A DNA stretch of 64,000 nt, from assembly GCF_033958435.1 (NCBI RefSeq), contig NC_134161.1, forward strand, positions 5,642,001-5,706,000, in the 5' to 3' direction. Of this stretch, positions 35,240 through 47,084 are shown one piece after another (positions within the stretch are counted from its first letter, which is position 1; every line of letters starts with the position of its first letter). The notes under the pieces were generated by a model. It was not told the DNA's origin. It searched no databases and saw only the letters and a program-made list of their open reading frames with translations. The translations under genes and the position numbers were made by a program. This DNA comes from Carettochelys insculpta (lineage: Eukaryota; Chordata; Testudines; Carettochelyidae).

Positions 35240-37575
35240 GCCCATGTCCCCAGAGACCTTAAATATTCAGTTCCTGCTATTCATAGCTTTGCAGGCTTTT
35301 CTGGATGCCTTGTTACCACTGCAATGCTGGAGTTGCTGTGTATGCATGCTCCATATTCTCATTTGCGCCCCCAGGGTAAATCCATGCAAAGCACTTGAAT
35401 GGAGTATAGCATCTGAACTTCAGAAGCCATTTGACAGTGGAGAGCTGGATCTGGGTTTTGTGATGGCGTTAAAAACCAGATTGTGATCTTGCTTTACACT
35501 GTCATAAATCAAGAGTGACTCAACCGAAACCATTTTGGATATACGGTCTACCCTGGCACTCGCATTAATGAAACTGCACCCCTGGGAAATATTTACCAGA
35601 GATAAGGCCCTATCAGGCAAACAACTGAGAGGGGAGAGACTGCTGAAGTTATTTATAGCAATTAGTTATATGGTTAATTGCAGTGGCTGGTACCAACAAA
35701 ATTGATAGTGTGCAGTTATAGATTTCCTATCACGTCATCGGGAAGTACTGTAAAGCATTAAATGATGGGCGTATTGATGGCAAATAGTGACTAACAAAAT
35801 GTGCTACAGAAACAAGATAATGGAGAAATTTATCATAATGGCTCAATAAAAAAATCTCTTTATGGCTTTAAGGGTAGATAGAGGGAGGAACAATACTCGG
35901 GCCTATATTTATTCTAGGGAACACTGTCTTCCACAGGGTGTTTGTGATCTTGTCTGATAACTCCACCCAGTTCCAGAAGGCAACCCTGAATGCAGGTAAA
36001 TATGCCTTATTTGCATGTGTTCTGCAGAGCTTTTGAAATGAGACAGCAGCTGAAAGGGTTCACTTTTTTTTTCAAACCATGGTTTATATGAGATGAATAG
36101 GATTGGTCTGATCCTTGAAGCAAGCACCTGTTCTCACCAGTAGAGAAATATAAGACAAAAACAGGTGAGCCAGCTGAAAGTTTGGACCCATCCAAAAATG
36201 GGGGATCATGCAAACGTCATTAAAATCTGGAAAAATTTCACCTGGCTCTAAAAGCTATGACAGAGCAGATATGAATAGGTGATCCTCTGCTGGGGTAAAT
36301 CATCCGTGTGCTACTGGCTTCAGTAATGGGCCTGATCCTCAAATGAACTAAAGGGCATGTGTCAGAGAGGTAGCAATGTTAGTCTGTAGCTTCAAGAAGT
36401 CTTGTGGCACCTTATAGACTAACAGGCATTTTGGAACATAAGCTTTCGTGGGCAAAGACCCGCTTCATCAGATGCGTGGGTGATGAGGCATCTGATGAAG
36501 TGGGTCTTTGCCCACGAAAGCTTATGTTCCAAAATGCCTGTTAGTCTATAAGATGTCACAGGACTTCTTGTTCTTAAAGGGCATATAACTCTATCAACTT
36601 TATTTGCCTGCCGCTGCCTCCTCTAGTGCAACTCAGCACCTCAGTGAGAAGAGATTGCAGAAACTAAAGTGGGGCGCTGCAGCCAGAGTGCTGGGAGCCA
36701 TTGCCTGAACTATAAACCCTACATATGATGGAAACCCCATCCAGGCAAGGCTCACCAAGGGCTGCTATTTTGGGCAGGCTCTCAGAGTTCTGATTCGAAC
36801 AACACTTCCCAGCCTGCTCTGAATGCACACAGCATTGGCCCTGCTTGGCACATGGCCCCTGCCGTCCATCCATCTGCACACCAAGAAATCACATGCCCTT
36901 GTATCCCTGGCAAAATGTTGCAGGAGGGAGATGCTGGTACGAGGTGCCGGATGTGTCCTGCTTAACTCTGCCTCCTACGCATACGTGCCAGGGCTGGCAA
37001 CAGACTTTGCCAGGCCCTGAGTGATGTTGGGGATGGGAGGGCACACTGGGGTGGAAGAAGCAGGATGGGGGACACCAGCCCTCAGTAAAGTTGCCGCACG
37101 AGGCCCCAGGGCAACTGCCCCATTGTACCACAACCCTGTTGGTGGCCGTGCAATGTGCTATCCTTGATCCTATTTATACTTATTCCACAAAAAGGAGAGA
37201 CTCTCTCTCTCCCCTCGCCCTGCCCTGCCCCTTCCTAAAACAGGATCTTTAAATCCTGTTAATCTGCAACGCGCCACTGAATTCAGAGCAGCTCTGCCAG
37301 TTCAGCACAGGCACAGAACTGACCTCCGTTTCCGAGCCATTCGTGCAGCAGCAGTAATCTGCACACCTTCCACCCATCTGCTCTCCTCACATCTAATCCT
37401 GCTTTGCTTTTGCATGTCAGGGACCACAACGACAACGACCACCACCACCACCACCGCCGCCGCCACCACCAGCACCACCAAAAACAGTTCTGTCTCCACA
37501 GCGCAGGCCAGCTCCTTCCTCATGGCCCTCATCCACTTGCTGTCAGTCTTTGTCACCAGCAAACTGTTCTCCTAG
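33495..37575 (+). CDS. PLET1: placenta-expressed transcript 1 protein (4 exons)
   Basis: Exons 33495-33663, 34707-34902, 35937-35995 and 37421-37575 join in frame (intron phases 1, 2, 1) to a 192-residue protein with stop TAG. Residues 1-22/25 form a signal peptide, followed by an extracellular domain with two cysteines (28, 90) and about ten N-glycosylation sequons. A Thr-rich stalk spans 143-161 and a C-terminal hydrophobic tail 174-186, fitting GPI anchoring at the cell surface. This plan and the convergent neighbour PTS match PLET1, a surface glycoprotein of epithelial and trophoblast progenitors in mammals. The in-frame ATG at 33501 has a better Kozak context (GCCATGG) and may be the true start (190 residues). 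All introns obey GT..AG. Confidence 0.85.
33590..34440. promoter_or_regulatory. CpG island over PLET1 exon 1 / intron 1
   Basis: CpG dinucleotides are dense (for example GAGCGCGCGCTCTCC near 33720 and the GCGGGCGGCCGG stretch near 33765) compared with the surrounding sequence. The island starts within exon 1 and fills most of intron 1, so it sits downstream of the TATA box. Long open frames on both strands here come from GC content. Confidence 0.7.
34707..34902 (+). CDS. PLET1: PLET1 exon 2
   Basis: Encodes residues 57-121, the most sequon-dense part (NSS, NMS, NCT, NET, and NLT twice) and the second cysteine. The acceptor follows a pyrimidine tract (TTTCTCTCCAG) and the donor is AG|GTAATG. 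Intron 2 is 34903-35936 and contains the GT/GA microsatellite. Confidence 0.85.
35187..35235 (+). repeat. (TG)n(AG)n microsatellite in PLET1 intron 2
   Basis: About nine TG units followed directly by about fifteen AG units. Compound dinucleotide arrays of this kind are usually length-polymorphic. No effect on splicing is evident. Confidence 0.95.
35937..35995 (+). CDS. PLET1: PLET1 exon 3
   Basis: A 59-nt exon encoding VFVILSDNSTQFQKATLNA. Acceptor CCACAG at 35931-35936, donor GTAAAT at 35996. Intron 3 (35996-37420) holds a fold-back PLE insertion with hammerhead-like motifs. Confidence 0.85.
36359..36574. mobile_element. fold-back PLE insertion in PLET1 intron 3
   Basis: A 216-bp insertion between two copies of TAAAGGGCAT (36349-36358 and 36575-36584). 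It opens with GAGAGGTAGCAATGTTAGTC. The arms (36390-36475 and 36488-36570) are near-perfect reverse complements around a ~12-base loop. Both arms carry CTGATGA, GTGGG/CCCAC, GAAA and AGTCTATAAG. It is transcribed as part of the PLET1 pre-mRNA. Confidence 0.8.
36487..36538 (+). ncRNA. hammerhead-like motif, sense to PLET1
   Basis: CTGATGA (36492-36498), stem II GTGGG/CCCAC (36500-36504 with 36511-36515), GAAA (36516-36519), stem III AGC/GTT around TTAT, expected cleavage C at 36529, and a possible stem I of GGCAT (36487-36491) with ATGCC (36534-36538). The extra A after the core box is again present. The mirror copy lies on the - strand at about 36432-36475. Confidence 0.55.
37421..37575 (+). 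CDS. PLET1: PLET1 exon 4 (Thr-rich stalk, GPI signal, stop)
   Basis: Acceptor TGCATGTCAG at 37411-37420. It encodes a run of eleven threonines from a (ACN) tract, three alanines, a Ser/Thr linker, then FLMALIHLLSVFV and a short polar end before TAG (37573-37575). The triplet tract at 37423-37470 is likely length-variable. No basic cytoplasmic tail follows the hydrophobic segment, consistent with a GPI attachment signal. Confidence 0.85.
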
Positions 37576-38460
37576 TGGCAGAGGCACCCCTGTCGAGCCA
37601 CACACTTCCATCTCTGCTGGCTGCAAGGATGGTTGACTGATCAACTCAGGAAGTCTCTCTCTCTTCTACTGTTCTGTATTTAAGAATGATGACTGCACTT
37701 TCTTTGATACCCTACCTGACCAGAGAGTTAACACCCAACCCCATTTGCCAGGCACAGGGAACACCGAAAAATACTCTGGCACAAAGTTGTCTTGAGGAGC
37801 TGAGATGTTCTGTAGGACGTCAGGATCGTGGTCGTTCATAAAGTCTAGAATTAGTGTCCTGCAGAGTCCTTCCTATCCAACCAAAGGTGGCCGAACAAGG
37901 TGACACCACGGGAGGGGGTTCCTTCCATCCTGATCTCCTATAGTTCTATGAAGCAGAGACAGCATCACTCTCCCTCCGGCATGGGGAGGAGTCTTCAGCA
38001 CCTCCTGCTGCCTCCCCTTGGCCGTGCAAACCGGGACAGTAGTCTTCCCTACTCTGCCTTGTGGCCACAAGTTCCTTCAACTCCCCTGCTGGCAGGGTGT
38101 TCCCATGAAGGCCCCCTGACTGGAATTCACTGCTAGTTTCCAGTCACCACCCAAAATAACCTGAATCGGTTGCAGCTGCAATTACCCTCTGCCCACTCCC
38201 CGCTTTGCTCTGGGGGGAGAGGCTGAGCTGAAGGAAGGGTTAGGTCTCTGAGATGAGTAAGAATATTTTTAATGGAGATCAGATGATTTTTTTTTACTGC
38301 CGTGATTGCTGGGATGTGCCATTGAACTTGTTGATCCATTATTATTTTTTTTTTTTCTTGGTTGGGTGTGTTGTATGGATTGTTTAGATTTTGTAAAACG
38401 GACGAGAGATGTAGATTTTTCTAACACAAATCTCAATAAATTAATGAATGAAATTCTATG
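37576..38460 (+). other. PLET1 3' untranslated region (inferred)
   Basis: No further coding. The first well-placed poly(A) signal is AATAAA at 38435-38440, followed by a GT-rich stretch (TATGTATTGTGCC) about 20 bp later. This gives a 3' UTR of about 880 nt. The UTR includes a T-rich run at 38340-38358. Confidence 0.55.
38435..38440 (+). terminator. PLET1 poly(A) signal
   Basis: Canonical AATAAA on the sense strand of PLET1, the first such hexamer after the stop codon. Cleavage is expected near 38455-38460. Confidence 0.55.
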
Positions 38461-40689
38461 TATTGTGCCTAAGGCTCTTTCTTGGACTTTCTCGGAAGAG
38501 TGTGGTGATGGGGAAGTAACTCTAAATATTTGGTTTCTGTCTCTTGTCTCTGCTCCAAAATGTCTTGAACGTGCTTTTTGAGAATGGTCAGAAACAAGTC
38601 CTTCCTTGTGAGACTTGTGGGGTATATACTACCATCTATTGTACTAACCCAACCAGCATCCTCAGACTCGGTAACACGAGGTTGTCCCAACTCCAATAAT
38701 ACACCTTTTTCCCCCAGAACACCGGGAGCCAAATCACTACACTACTTTTATTAGGTCAAAAATGTAACTTAACCTCACCCTTAAGGTAAACTCCCCTTAT
38801 TATCCGCATAATTGGCCTCATCCCTCTCAGCCTGCATTCAGTTTCCGTGGAATTAGTGCTAGTTGGCTTATGAAAAGAGCTCAAGCCAAAGTGCCCGAGA
38901 GCACTGGGGAAATGAAACACCATGTTTCCAAAATACTCTGCAAAAGGCAGGATCAAAAGAAATCACCTGTTCCCAGACTTTGAGCATCCTCAGTCCTCAG
39001 GACATGAGTGTTGAGAAAGTCACCTTTCTCTTTGCTTCTTTGCTTAAGATATGCATGTCATATTTATGGCCTAAAATGCTGTAAGTTGATATCAAACACT
39101 CCACCTGGAGAGGGGCATGCTGTTTGAAGTGTAGTTGAGTGTTACTTTAAAGCATTCCACAGTCTCATGGCCAGCCTCCGAAGGAAGAGTCGTTTGAGTG
39201 GTTGGGATCACAGATCACGTTCTGTATGCTTTTCTCTCAGCTTCAGCACTTCCTCCTCCCAAATCATTTGGGGGGAGAATTTTAAAAAACAAAAAGAAAA
39301 AAGTTGCCTGTTGCGAATTTGTGAAAGGGCCAGCTGTTTTATGGGAACGTGTGAGGCAGGATTAACTTCTGACTTGAATATAGGTGAGTGTGGTGGAGAA
39401 TTCAGTTCCAGGGTGACTCTGAATGCTACTCAGCTTGACTGAGCTGCAACATTAAACTGTACACCAGCTGGTGCTAAAGAGTGGCACCTCAGCCCTATGG
39501 GGAGCCATCCAGCCATCTCCAGCTCTCTGAACCAGTGTGACAAGCTGGCCTGCTTTGAGGGAGCCACTGGTGTCAAAGACACAGGGTTAGAAGACCAGAG
39601 AGCCTGGCAGCATGGATGTGGGGGCAGGGGGAACTGTCAAGACATGAGCTCAGAGGATCCCCTGAGGAAGGCCTTCCTGGGAACCTCCGTGATCCATCAG
39701 CTCTGATTTTGGACTCTTCCCTGCACTACATACTGTCAGTTCCACTTCTCTTTAACATCAGATATGCACCATAGGTCTCTGCAAACCTCAAAGGTGAAGG
39801 AGAGGGACCTTGGCCCCAATATCATGCATTCCTACTGGGAAGGTTTATTCTGATGTCAAGGCAGGTGTAGCTGGGAAAACAAGTCAGACTCTTGAGCTAC
39901 TAAGGCCTCCAGCAAAATGTAAATAGATGGCTCATGGGTGCTTTCAAAGCAAAGAAGGATCTTAGATCGTATCTATCACCTGATAGGGGCATGTGTGCTG
40001 CTTTCTGGCTTCCCTCCCTTAATTATTTACTCTTTTCACATTCCCCACCACAGCTCTGTCCTTCCACTGATTACAGCCTTGGATGTTCATTCTGGTAACC
40101 TCCTTCCCCATTGTCCTATTTATAGAAAACTGACTCAGAGCACCACTGCCCCGGCTTCCCTCTGGTACCTCATCAAGCCCCACCTCTGATATAACACCCA
40201 CAAGCCATCTGTCTCCAAAGGTGCCCTTGCAGTGCAGCTGACTGGGAGGGTTGATTGGAGAGATTGAGTGACATGCAACTACCATGTGATCTAATTATAG
40301 TTCCTGCCACCTCCTTCTTGACAATTCTGTTCACTTGGTGCTTCCCTTTCCTACTTCCTTGTTCTGCAGTTAGCACAATAGGGCCTCCTCCACAGGGCCC
40401 CAGGGCTCTCGGGTCAGATTTCAGATGTCACTGCATGTGACAATGGACATGTACACGTATCAGGACTCTCTTTGGACCATGTTTTCCTGAAGAATATCCA
40501 GATCCTGAAGGCTGCTAGAGAACTTGCAGACACCCTAAAGATCCTTCCCACCCAGATGCTGTGATTTCTCCAAAAATGCCCACTACCAGATTCACGCTGT
40601 GCCCCTTAGAGGATCTGGAACTTCCCATGTTTACCCCGTGCATGAGATCTAAGCTGTCCCTATGCATTTACTGAGTTACATTTACATCA
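38461..40689. other. no gene recognised
   Basis: Intergenic sequence between the convergent PLET1 and PTS. No exon or delimitable repeat seen. Confidence 0.4.
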
Positions 40690-40890
40690 CAGCTGTGTTG
40701 CCTCCTGAGTAAGGGATTCAAAATCAAGATTCTTGGGTTCTGTTCCCAGCTAGGACACAGATTAGCAGCATGACCCTGGGGAGGTTCTTGCTCTAGCTGT
40801 GCTGCACCTGGAAATTGGGATAATAGTGCTTAGTCACGGGGCTTTTGTGAGGCTTACCATATTGTTTGCAGAGTGTTTCACATTTCAGTG
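40690..40890 (+). repeat. MIR-like SINE
   Basis: Diverged MIR core: CATGACCCTGGGGAGGTTCT, then ACCTGGAAATTGGGATAATA and TTTGTGAGGCTTACC. The head shows the tRNA-like TTGGGTTCTGTTCCCAGCT. Non-coding. Confidence 0.65.
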
Positions 40891-42360
40891 GTTCTTTTCA
40901 GTTGAGTATCTAATGCATTGTGAGTTTATCATCACAAGTTGGGAGCAGAACCTTGGGTGGATCTTTTTAGCGTTAATTTCCCAGAGATGAAGAGTTCCAT
41001 GAGTGTTATCAGTCCCCAGCCCCCTTCATTGTCACAAAATGACCATTATTTGAACACTATAGCGTGGAGGCAAAAAAGATAAATACATAGGAACGCGAAA
41101 CCTAATGGTTAAACACACCAGGAACTTTTTACAATCCTTTTCCCCAGCCTTTCTCACCACCTGTAGTGTAGATGAATCCACGTGGCTTGTTTCAGGAGGA
41201 ACAGGATGTTTTTCCCAAGGGATGAGCACCATCATCCTCTGGCAGGGGGTGGTCATCTGAGCAAGCTCTGCCTTGTTCATATCGGGGGGAGGGACTGCAC
41301 TGGAATGCTGCCTGCAGGCTTCTGAGATGCCCAGCCAAGTTGTCTGCTCCAAGGATTTGCATGCTTTTATTTCCACCCCCTCAGCCCACAGTGCTTTCCC
41401 CTTGCCCCCTGTAGTCCTGCCATAAAGATCCACGGGCATCCAGGATGCTTTGCAAATGCAGCTGGCAGACTTTTGTCTTCATGCAAAATGGTCTATGCAT
41501 CCAGATCTCACTCAGATGTACCTGAAACTTCACTGCTCTAATCAAATCAAATAGGGCTGGCAGCAGGCCCCTGCTTACTTCCACTACTGGTAGCCCCACA
41601 AACCTCTTTGTGAGCGGTTCCCTTGAATTAGTCAAGGTGCTTCTCCAGTTGTGCTAGTTACTCTGTTGTAACTTTTCAGACAAGACCTGTCTAAAGAACC
41701 TCGGCAGACAAATGCTTTCCTTTGCCGGTGTCTGTGTTGATCCCAGACCATTGTCTGTATGGCGGCATCACAGAAGGACACCTTGATTCCTCCTGACTGT
41801 AAGTCTCGCTCACACTAGGCACAGCACTGCACAAGCTTGCATGTGCTGGTCAGTTAATGCACCTCACTCCTGACCTGCTGCCTCTAGCCCTCATCCCCTG
41901 CTCCCCGCTTCCAGTCTGGGCCTCCCACACAGTTCAACCAATGCACCTCAGTTGTCAACTGCAGCAGCCCTTTCACACTCCCATCCAGCGTCCCCTTGTC
42001 AGCTCTGCCAACACAACTTGTCCTGGCTTACACTGACACCACCCATGCTTTTCCAAACCCATCACAGCCACCAGCAATTCCAGAGATGCTGACAGGGATA
42101 AATATTAAATAACTGCTCCTGGGAGCTGCCTCTGTGTCAAAGCTAGGAGGTGAATGGACACATGGATCGTCACTAAGAGGGTTAAGCTGAGGTTTTCTGT
42201 ACTCTGGTGGTGTGCATCGTGTGTTGTATGAAGAAGCATAATGAACAGGGCCCTACCGACTTCACTGCCCATTCTGGTCAATTTCACGGTCATTGGGTTT
42301 CAAAAGGTGTCAGTTTCATGATTTTAGCTACTTAGCAGTTGTAATTGTAGGGGTCCTGAC
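40891..42360. other. no gene recognised
   Basis: Intergenic sequence with no exon or delimitable repeat seen. Confidence 0.4.
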
Positions 42361-42533
42361 CAGTGTTCCCTCTGGTTCTGTCCATGGGTGGAATAAATTT
42401 TATTTTGTGCACTAATGTGTGCAGGTATGCACCACCATAGAAACACATGCTGCCAGCCGTGGGTGCTCTGGTAACCAACTGGGCGGCTCCTGAATCTCAT
42501 CTGGGTGGCTGCCCAAGTGCTTCACTTTCAGGA
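42361..42533 (-). mobile_element. hAT-type MITE, family A
   Basis: Reverse copy beginning with the terminal repeat CAGTGTTCCCTCTGG and containing ATGGGTGGAATAAATTTTAT and the GGTGCATACC-side segment. The far end near 42533 has lost its terminal repeat. Confidence 0.65.
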
Positions 42534-43119
42534 AGCAGCAGGAGAGGGGTAGCTGCTGGTGGGGAGCCCAGCTCTGAAGGCAGAGCCACCACACGCTGCA
42601 AAGCCTTACTTCTGTGCTGCTGCCTGAAGAGCTGTCCCTTAGCAGCTGCCATTCTCTGGCCAGCCAGCTATGAAGTCAGCACAGAAGTAAGGGTGCAAGA
42701 CTCCAACCCCTCCTTTGAGAAACTCCTGTGTCCTCCATGAAATCTGTCCAGTGCAGGGTAGATGCACACAGAAGGCCAGATTTCACGGGGGGGGAGACCA
42801 GACTTCACTGTTCACAACACATTTTTCATGGCCATGCATTTGGTAGGGTCCTACTCACAAGGGAACCCCAAGAGAAGGGGGTTCAGCTTGCAACCTTTGC
42901 CCTGCTTTGCATAGAACATAATCATAGTGAGAACAAAGTTTGCTGCCGTTCTACCTATAGGCTGCATAGGCCTGGAGGCAGGGTTCCTTCACATGTCTAA
43001 GCACCCAACATATGAAGAAAAGGTAGGGGATGGGATGTTTTTAGATTATATTCTAGACTGCTATAATGATGGTGGCAGAGTTCAATCTAGAGATCGGTGG
43101 GGTGGAGGGGCTGGGCAAC

Positions 43120-43245
43120 AGATGGCTGAGTTCTTTCCCCATCTTCTAATTGCTTCTTTATGCAACCTTGGGCAAATCTCTTCCCCTTCTCGTGCCTCAG
43201 TTTCCACCTCTGTATAATGGGGTGTCTCCTTAGCAGTCCCACCAG
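43120..43245 (+). repeat. MIR-like SINE fragment
   Basis: Core words CAACCTTGGGCAAATCTCTT and GTGCCTCAGTTTCCACCTCT followed by GTATAATGGGGTG identify a MIR fragment lacking its tRNA-like head. Confidence 0.8.
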
Positions 43246-45680
43246 GGGATGTCATGTATTAATGCTAAGAAAGTCTCTTGAATTCTGTTGAGAAAGATGC
43301 TGGGAAAAGGTTGAGAATTAGTATGTTGATTACTATTACAGTTTTTCTTCTTTCTTGCTTTACTCTCCTGTGCCCTTAGGTATTGAGAGTGTCCAGCTAT
43401 TTATTCTGGTCTTGTGCTGATCAACTCAGAATTCTGAGGGTCTGGTTGATGGATTTGGCTTCTGTCTCTATTGTTCTGTGTAATGTTTTTATTATATCAC
43501 CTCCTTTTTCTCTTCCCAGTTGGTGTCCCTGTATCACTTTAAGGATGGCACTCACATGACACCCACCTCAAGTGTGCCTTAAATACACCCCGCATCTTCT
43601 TCTGACTGTATTTGTGGCTTAAGTCATTCCCTGCCTTAGAACTTTTGAGGTTGCAAGACACGTTTTCAAATGGACTGAAGCACTTTCACAAGCTATTAAT
43701 TAGGAGCAAACTGACCTTGTAGATTTCCACAACTCTGCTCCACAAAAAAGGAGAGGCACGATGCCAGTGGGAGTGTGGAAAATTTTGTATTTTTTGCCTG
43801 TGCCAGTCACGCCCCTTTGGCAAACTTTTTAAGTTTATGAAAGTTGGGTTTTGCTTTTGATGTTTTTGCAGGACATCTAGGTGAGTGCATCACTGCACAT
43901 CTCACTCCCTGCATGGGTAAAATCTCTTACTACATCTACCAGACAGCTGCTGACAGCAATCAGTTCTGTCTTCCCCTCACTAATGAACAAATCAAGGCAT
44001 TCTGCCAGAGCTGCTGGATTTTCTTCTATTAAGCAATACTTCAGCAATAAGGATCTTGGCAAAAACAAATAGACACCTGCCTCTATCTTTCTGTAATAAA
44101 TGACTTTGTTAGCATGCAAAACTGGGTGTGTAATCTTCATTTATGGCTTTCACATTATTAGAGCAAACACAAGCCTCCCTCTTGCAACTTTCTGGTGGTG
44201 ACAGGCAATGAGCTAGAGTTTAGCTCCAAGAAGACAGCTGTGAGCCCAGGTACCAGACCCCTCAGAGCCTTGGAAGGATGGGATGCTACCTTCCCAAATG
44301 TTGTCGTTATCTGGAGCCGGCTTTGCCCCGGTTTACAGCTAAGAAAATCCCTTCCAAGGAGAAAGCCTATTGCTGAGAAAGTGGGAAATCAAAGTTGCTC
44401 CAGGACAGCCAGGCTTAGTTGCTGGTGGGGGGTTCACAATTACAGCACCTTGCAGAGCAAGGAGGTGTGATTCTGTTCTAGTCTGTATTAGTCCTTCTGT
44501 CTTGGACAGAGTCTCACAACAATGGCCTGCTCAGTTTCATTGCTGCAGGCTCCTAGTGGATGTTTCACACCAGCCACTGTGCCCAGCACCAGATCAATGA
44601 GAGCACAGGAGAGCTTTACAATGGATGGCATCGCTCCAGTGATTCTTTCCTTCCTGTCTGTTTCCCCACAGCTCTGCGAGAGCCAGCATAGCCAGACTGG
44701 GGGAGTCCCCATAACCAGCTCGATGGACAGTATTCACAAAATGTATGACAGGCAGATCCAAATCCATCACACATGCTTCTCTCCACCCAGGGAGCCACTC
44801 GCATTTCCTCGGGCAAGGGAGGGCTGCTAGAGGGAGGATCTGATGTGTTCCCATGCACCCAACAGTGACGGGGCAAGCACAGCAGCTGAGTATTGAACAC
44901 AGAAGAAACCTTTCAATTCTCTGGAAGTTACTGGGACTATTTTTGTGAGTCAGTAGAGCTCGGAGGGCTGTTGCAATTGCCATTCAGTAGTTGTATATGC
45001 TGAGAGCACATGTTTCTGCTTTGCTGTTCACACAAGACATTCCACAGCCCTTCTACGAAGAGTCATTACTGTTCTGCAAGGAGTTTCCATGGATTGCCAT
45101 TGTGTTTGGTAATAGTAAGGTAATTACAGTTGTACCTGTCTGCTTTAGACGTAGGGCTGACATCTAAAAAGAATGTTTTATATTTAGAAGGCGGGCAGCT
45201 TACCTGCATCACTTCAGAAGAAAACCCTTTTTATCAAATCCATTCCTTCTACAAATAATGGCAAGCGTTTCGAGGCATTACAGAGTACAAGCAGAGGAAA
45301 AAGATACTCAAACATTCATAACAATGCATCTCCTGAGGCTAAATATGTCCTAAACTTTCCACAAGAACACTCTTTTGAGTGCATAGCTGCCTTTGCAATG
45401 GGATTTAAAAGCTTTCTCCCAATTTTCACCAAAATTATATTTCTATGTCTTTGCATTATGGACTTTTTTGTAATTTTTTTTTGGATTTTTTTCCAGATTG
45501 GCTGGAAAAATTCCAGTGACATTTAAGCAGTATGTGAGACAGAAATACTGCACCACTGTCAGAATCTGCTACCACCTCAGGGAAGGCTCCCCGCAACGTC
45601 TAATTCAGCAGCCATGACATTTTTCTAGCTGATGAGTTACCCAAGAATGCCCAAAGTGGGTCTAAATTGGTAGACAACTA
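43246..45680. other. no gene recognised
   Basis: AT-rich intergenic sequence between the convergent genes. Short frames such as 43844-44032 have no flanking exon structure. Confidence 0.4.
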
Positions 45681-45689
45681 TTAATTCAG

Positions 45690-45930
45690 GACAAAAAGCA
45701 GTCAAGTAGCGCTTTAAAGACGAGCAAAATAGTTTATTACGTGATCTTTTGTGGGACAGACCCACTTCTTCAGAACAGACAGGTCTGTTCTGGTCTGGCT
45801 ATGGTCTGAAGCAGTGGGTCTGTCCCACGAAAGCTCACCTAATAAACTATTTTGCTCGTCTTTAAAGTGCTACTTGACTGCTTTTTGTTTTGATAGTGAA
45901 TAGACTAGCACAGCTTCCTCTTTGTTGCTG
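45690..45930. mobile_element. fold-back PLE insertion
   Basis: A 241-bp insertion flanked by TTAATTCAG (45681-45689) and TTCATTCAG (45931-45939). Left arm and right arm are reverse complements, the same family as 30391-30604. The left arm keeps CTGAAGA on the - strand (near 45767). On the + strand the right arm reads CTGAAGC, a core mutation. The right edge carries GAATAGACTAGCACAGCTTC. Confidence 0.75.
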
Positions 45931-45976
45931 TTCATTCAGTGATACTGCAATGGTCTTAAGATGGAGGAGGTCTTGC

Positions 45977-46195
45977 CAGAGGTGGAAAAAGTACCTAAAA
46001 CATTACTTGAATAAGATACAGTTGCTTTGGGGAAAATGTAATTAAGTACAAGTCACCAGTGTCCCTCTGGAAAACTGCTTGAGTAAAAGTGCACACAGAC
46101 ACACACACCAAATTTTGATTGTGCTCCAAGTATCCAGAAATGAAAGCAGCCACACTTTTACTTGAATAACTTTTTAGGTACTTTTTCCACCTCTA
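45977..46195. mobile_element. hAT-like MITE with ~23-bp terminal inverted repeats
   Basis: Ends are CAGAGGTGGAAAAAGTACCT and the exact complement (AGGTACTTTTTCCACCTCT), extending to about 23 bp with AAAA. The 219-bp interior has no frame of interest. Flanks GGTCTTGC and GTTCGTGC are weakly alike, so the target duplication is uncertain. Confidence 0.8.
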
Positions 46196-46280
46196 GTTCG
46201 TGCTCCAGGAAAGGGAAAAGTATCAGCAACAGCAGATCCAGGGTGAATTCTACGTCTAAATTTGCAGTGATATGTCCAAG

Positions 46281-46474
46281 TTTCAGTGGGGTAGCCATGT
46301 TAGTCTATAAGGTGCTGCAGGCCATCTCATTGTCTTTGGCGGATATAGGCTAACAGATTTTTTGGAGCATAAGCTTTCAAGGGTAAAGAGCCACTTTGTC
46401 AGATGCATGCCTGCGAAAGCTTACGCTCCAAAACATCTGTTTGTCTGTAAGGTGTCACAGGACTTCTTGTTTTT
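46281..46474. mobile_element. fold-back PLE insertion
   Basis: A 194-bp insertion flanked by AGTGATATGTCCAAG (46266-46280) and AGTGATATTGCCAAG (46475-46489), a 15-bp duplication with two changes. Both arms carry the AGTCTATAAGGTG-type block in opposite orientations around a short centre. The hammerhead core is eroded (TTTGTCAGATG; GCCTGCGAAAGC). Confidence 0.75.
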
Positions 46475-46776
46475 AGTGATATTGCCAAGTCACAGAAATG
46501 GAAATGCACACATACAGCTTTTGGCACTGACTGATTAGTACTCAAATTTTCACCTTGCCAAAAGTCTTTTTTCTAAGTGACTTTTACAACCCTCCTCCTT
46601 CACCTCCTATGTTGCTTATTAAGAAATATTGACTGGAAAGTAAAGGTTGGAGCCAAGAACACCAGTGTTGTTATTGTGATTTGTGTAACAAATGTTTGAT
46701 TAGCAAAATCGCCATAGCACATTTCAATTGCTATTAAACTTTATGAATTACAAGTAGCCAGTCTGATGGGAAACTT

Positions 46777-46782
46777 TTTAAT
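46777..46782 (-). terminator. possible PTS poly(A) signal
   Basis: ATTAAA on the - strand about 180 bp past the PTS stop. It is the nearest accepted variant hexamer I can see in the AT-rich 3' flank. Weak evidence. Confidence 0.3.
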
Positions 46783-46960
46783 GTAGCTTTCTGACTTACC
46801 TTAAGGACTTTGCAACAATCATTTGTTTACTGTTAATAAGTGTTCCTTCGATTCAAAGTTTACAATATCAGCTTCACGCTGATTGATGTCATAACATTTG
46901 GGGTAATAGCTGCCATGGGGGTTTCAGCTTCAGGGTGCGCATTCGTGTACTCATTTTCTT

Positions 46961-47084
46961 CTAGTCGCCCTTATAGACAATAAAGTTTTCGTCAGATTCA
47001 CAGACTTTAACTTTGTATAGACATCCCTCTGGAAGGCGCTTCTGGAGGCTGTCCCAGATGTATACTGCTAGGTTCTCTGTTGTG
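46961..47084 (-). CDS. PTS: PTS exon 6 (last)
   Basis: Encodes [20 protein letters not shown] and then [20 protein letters not shown], followed by TAG. It aligns without gaps to the mammalian C-terminus. The active-site Glu of the KVKV(Y)E segment is kept, with the usual Tyr replaced by Cys. Acceptor CCTCCACAG. A Ser codon is completed across the junction (AG|C in mammals). Confidence 0.88.
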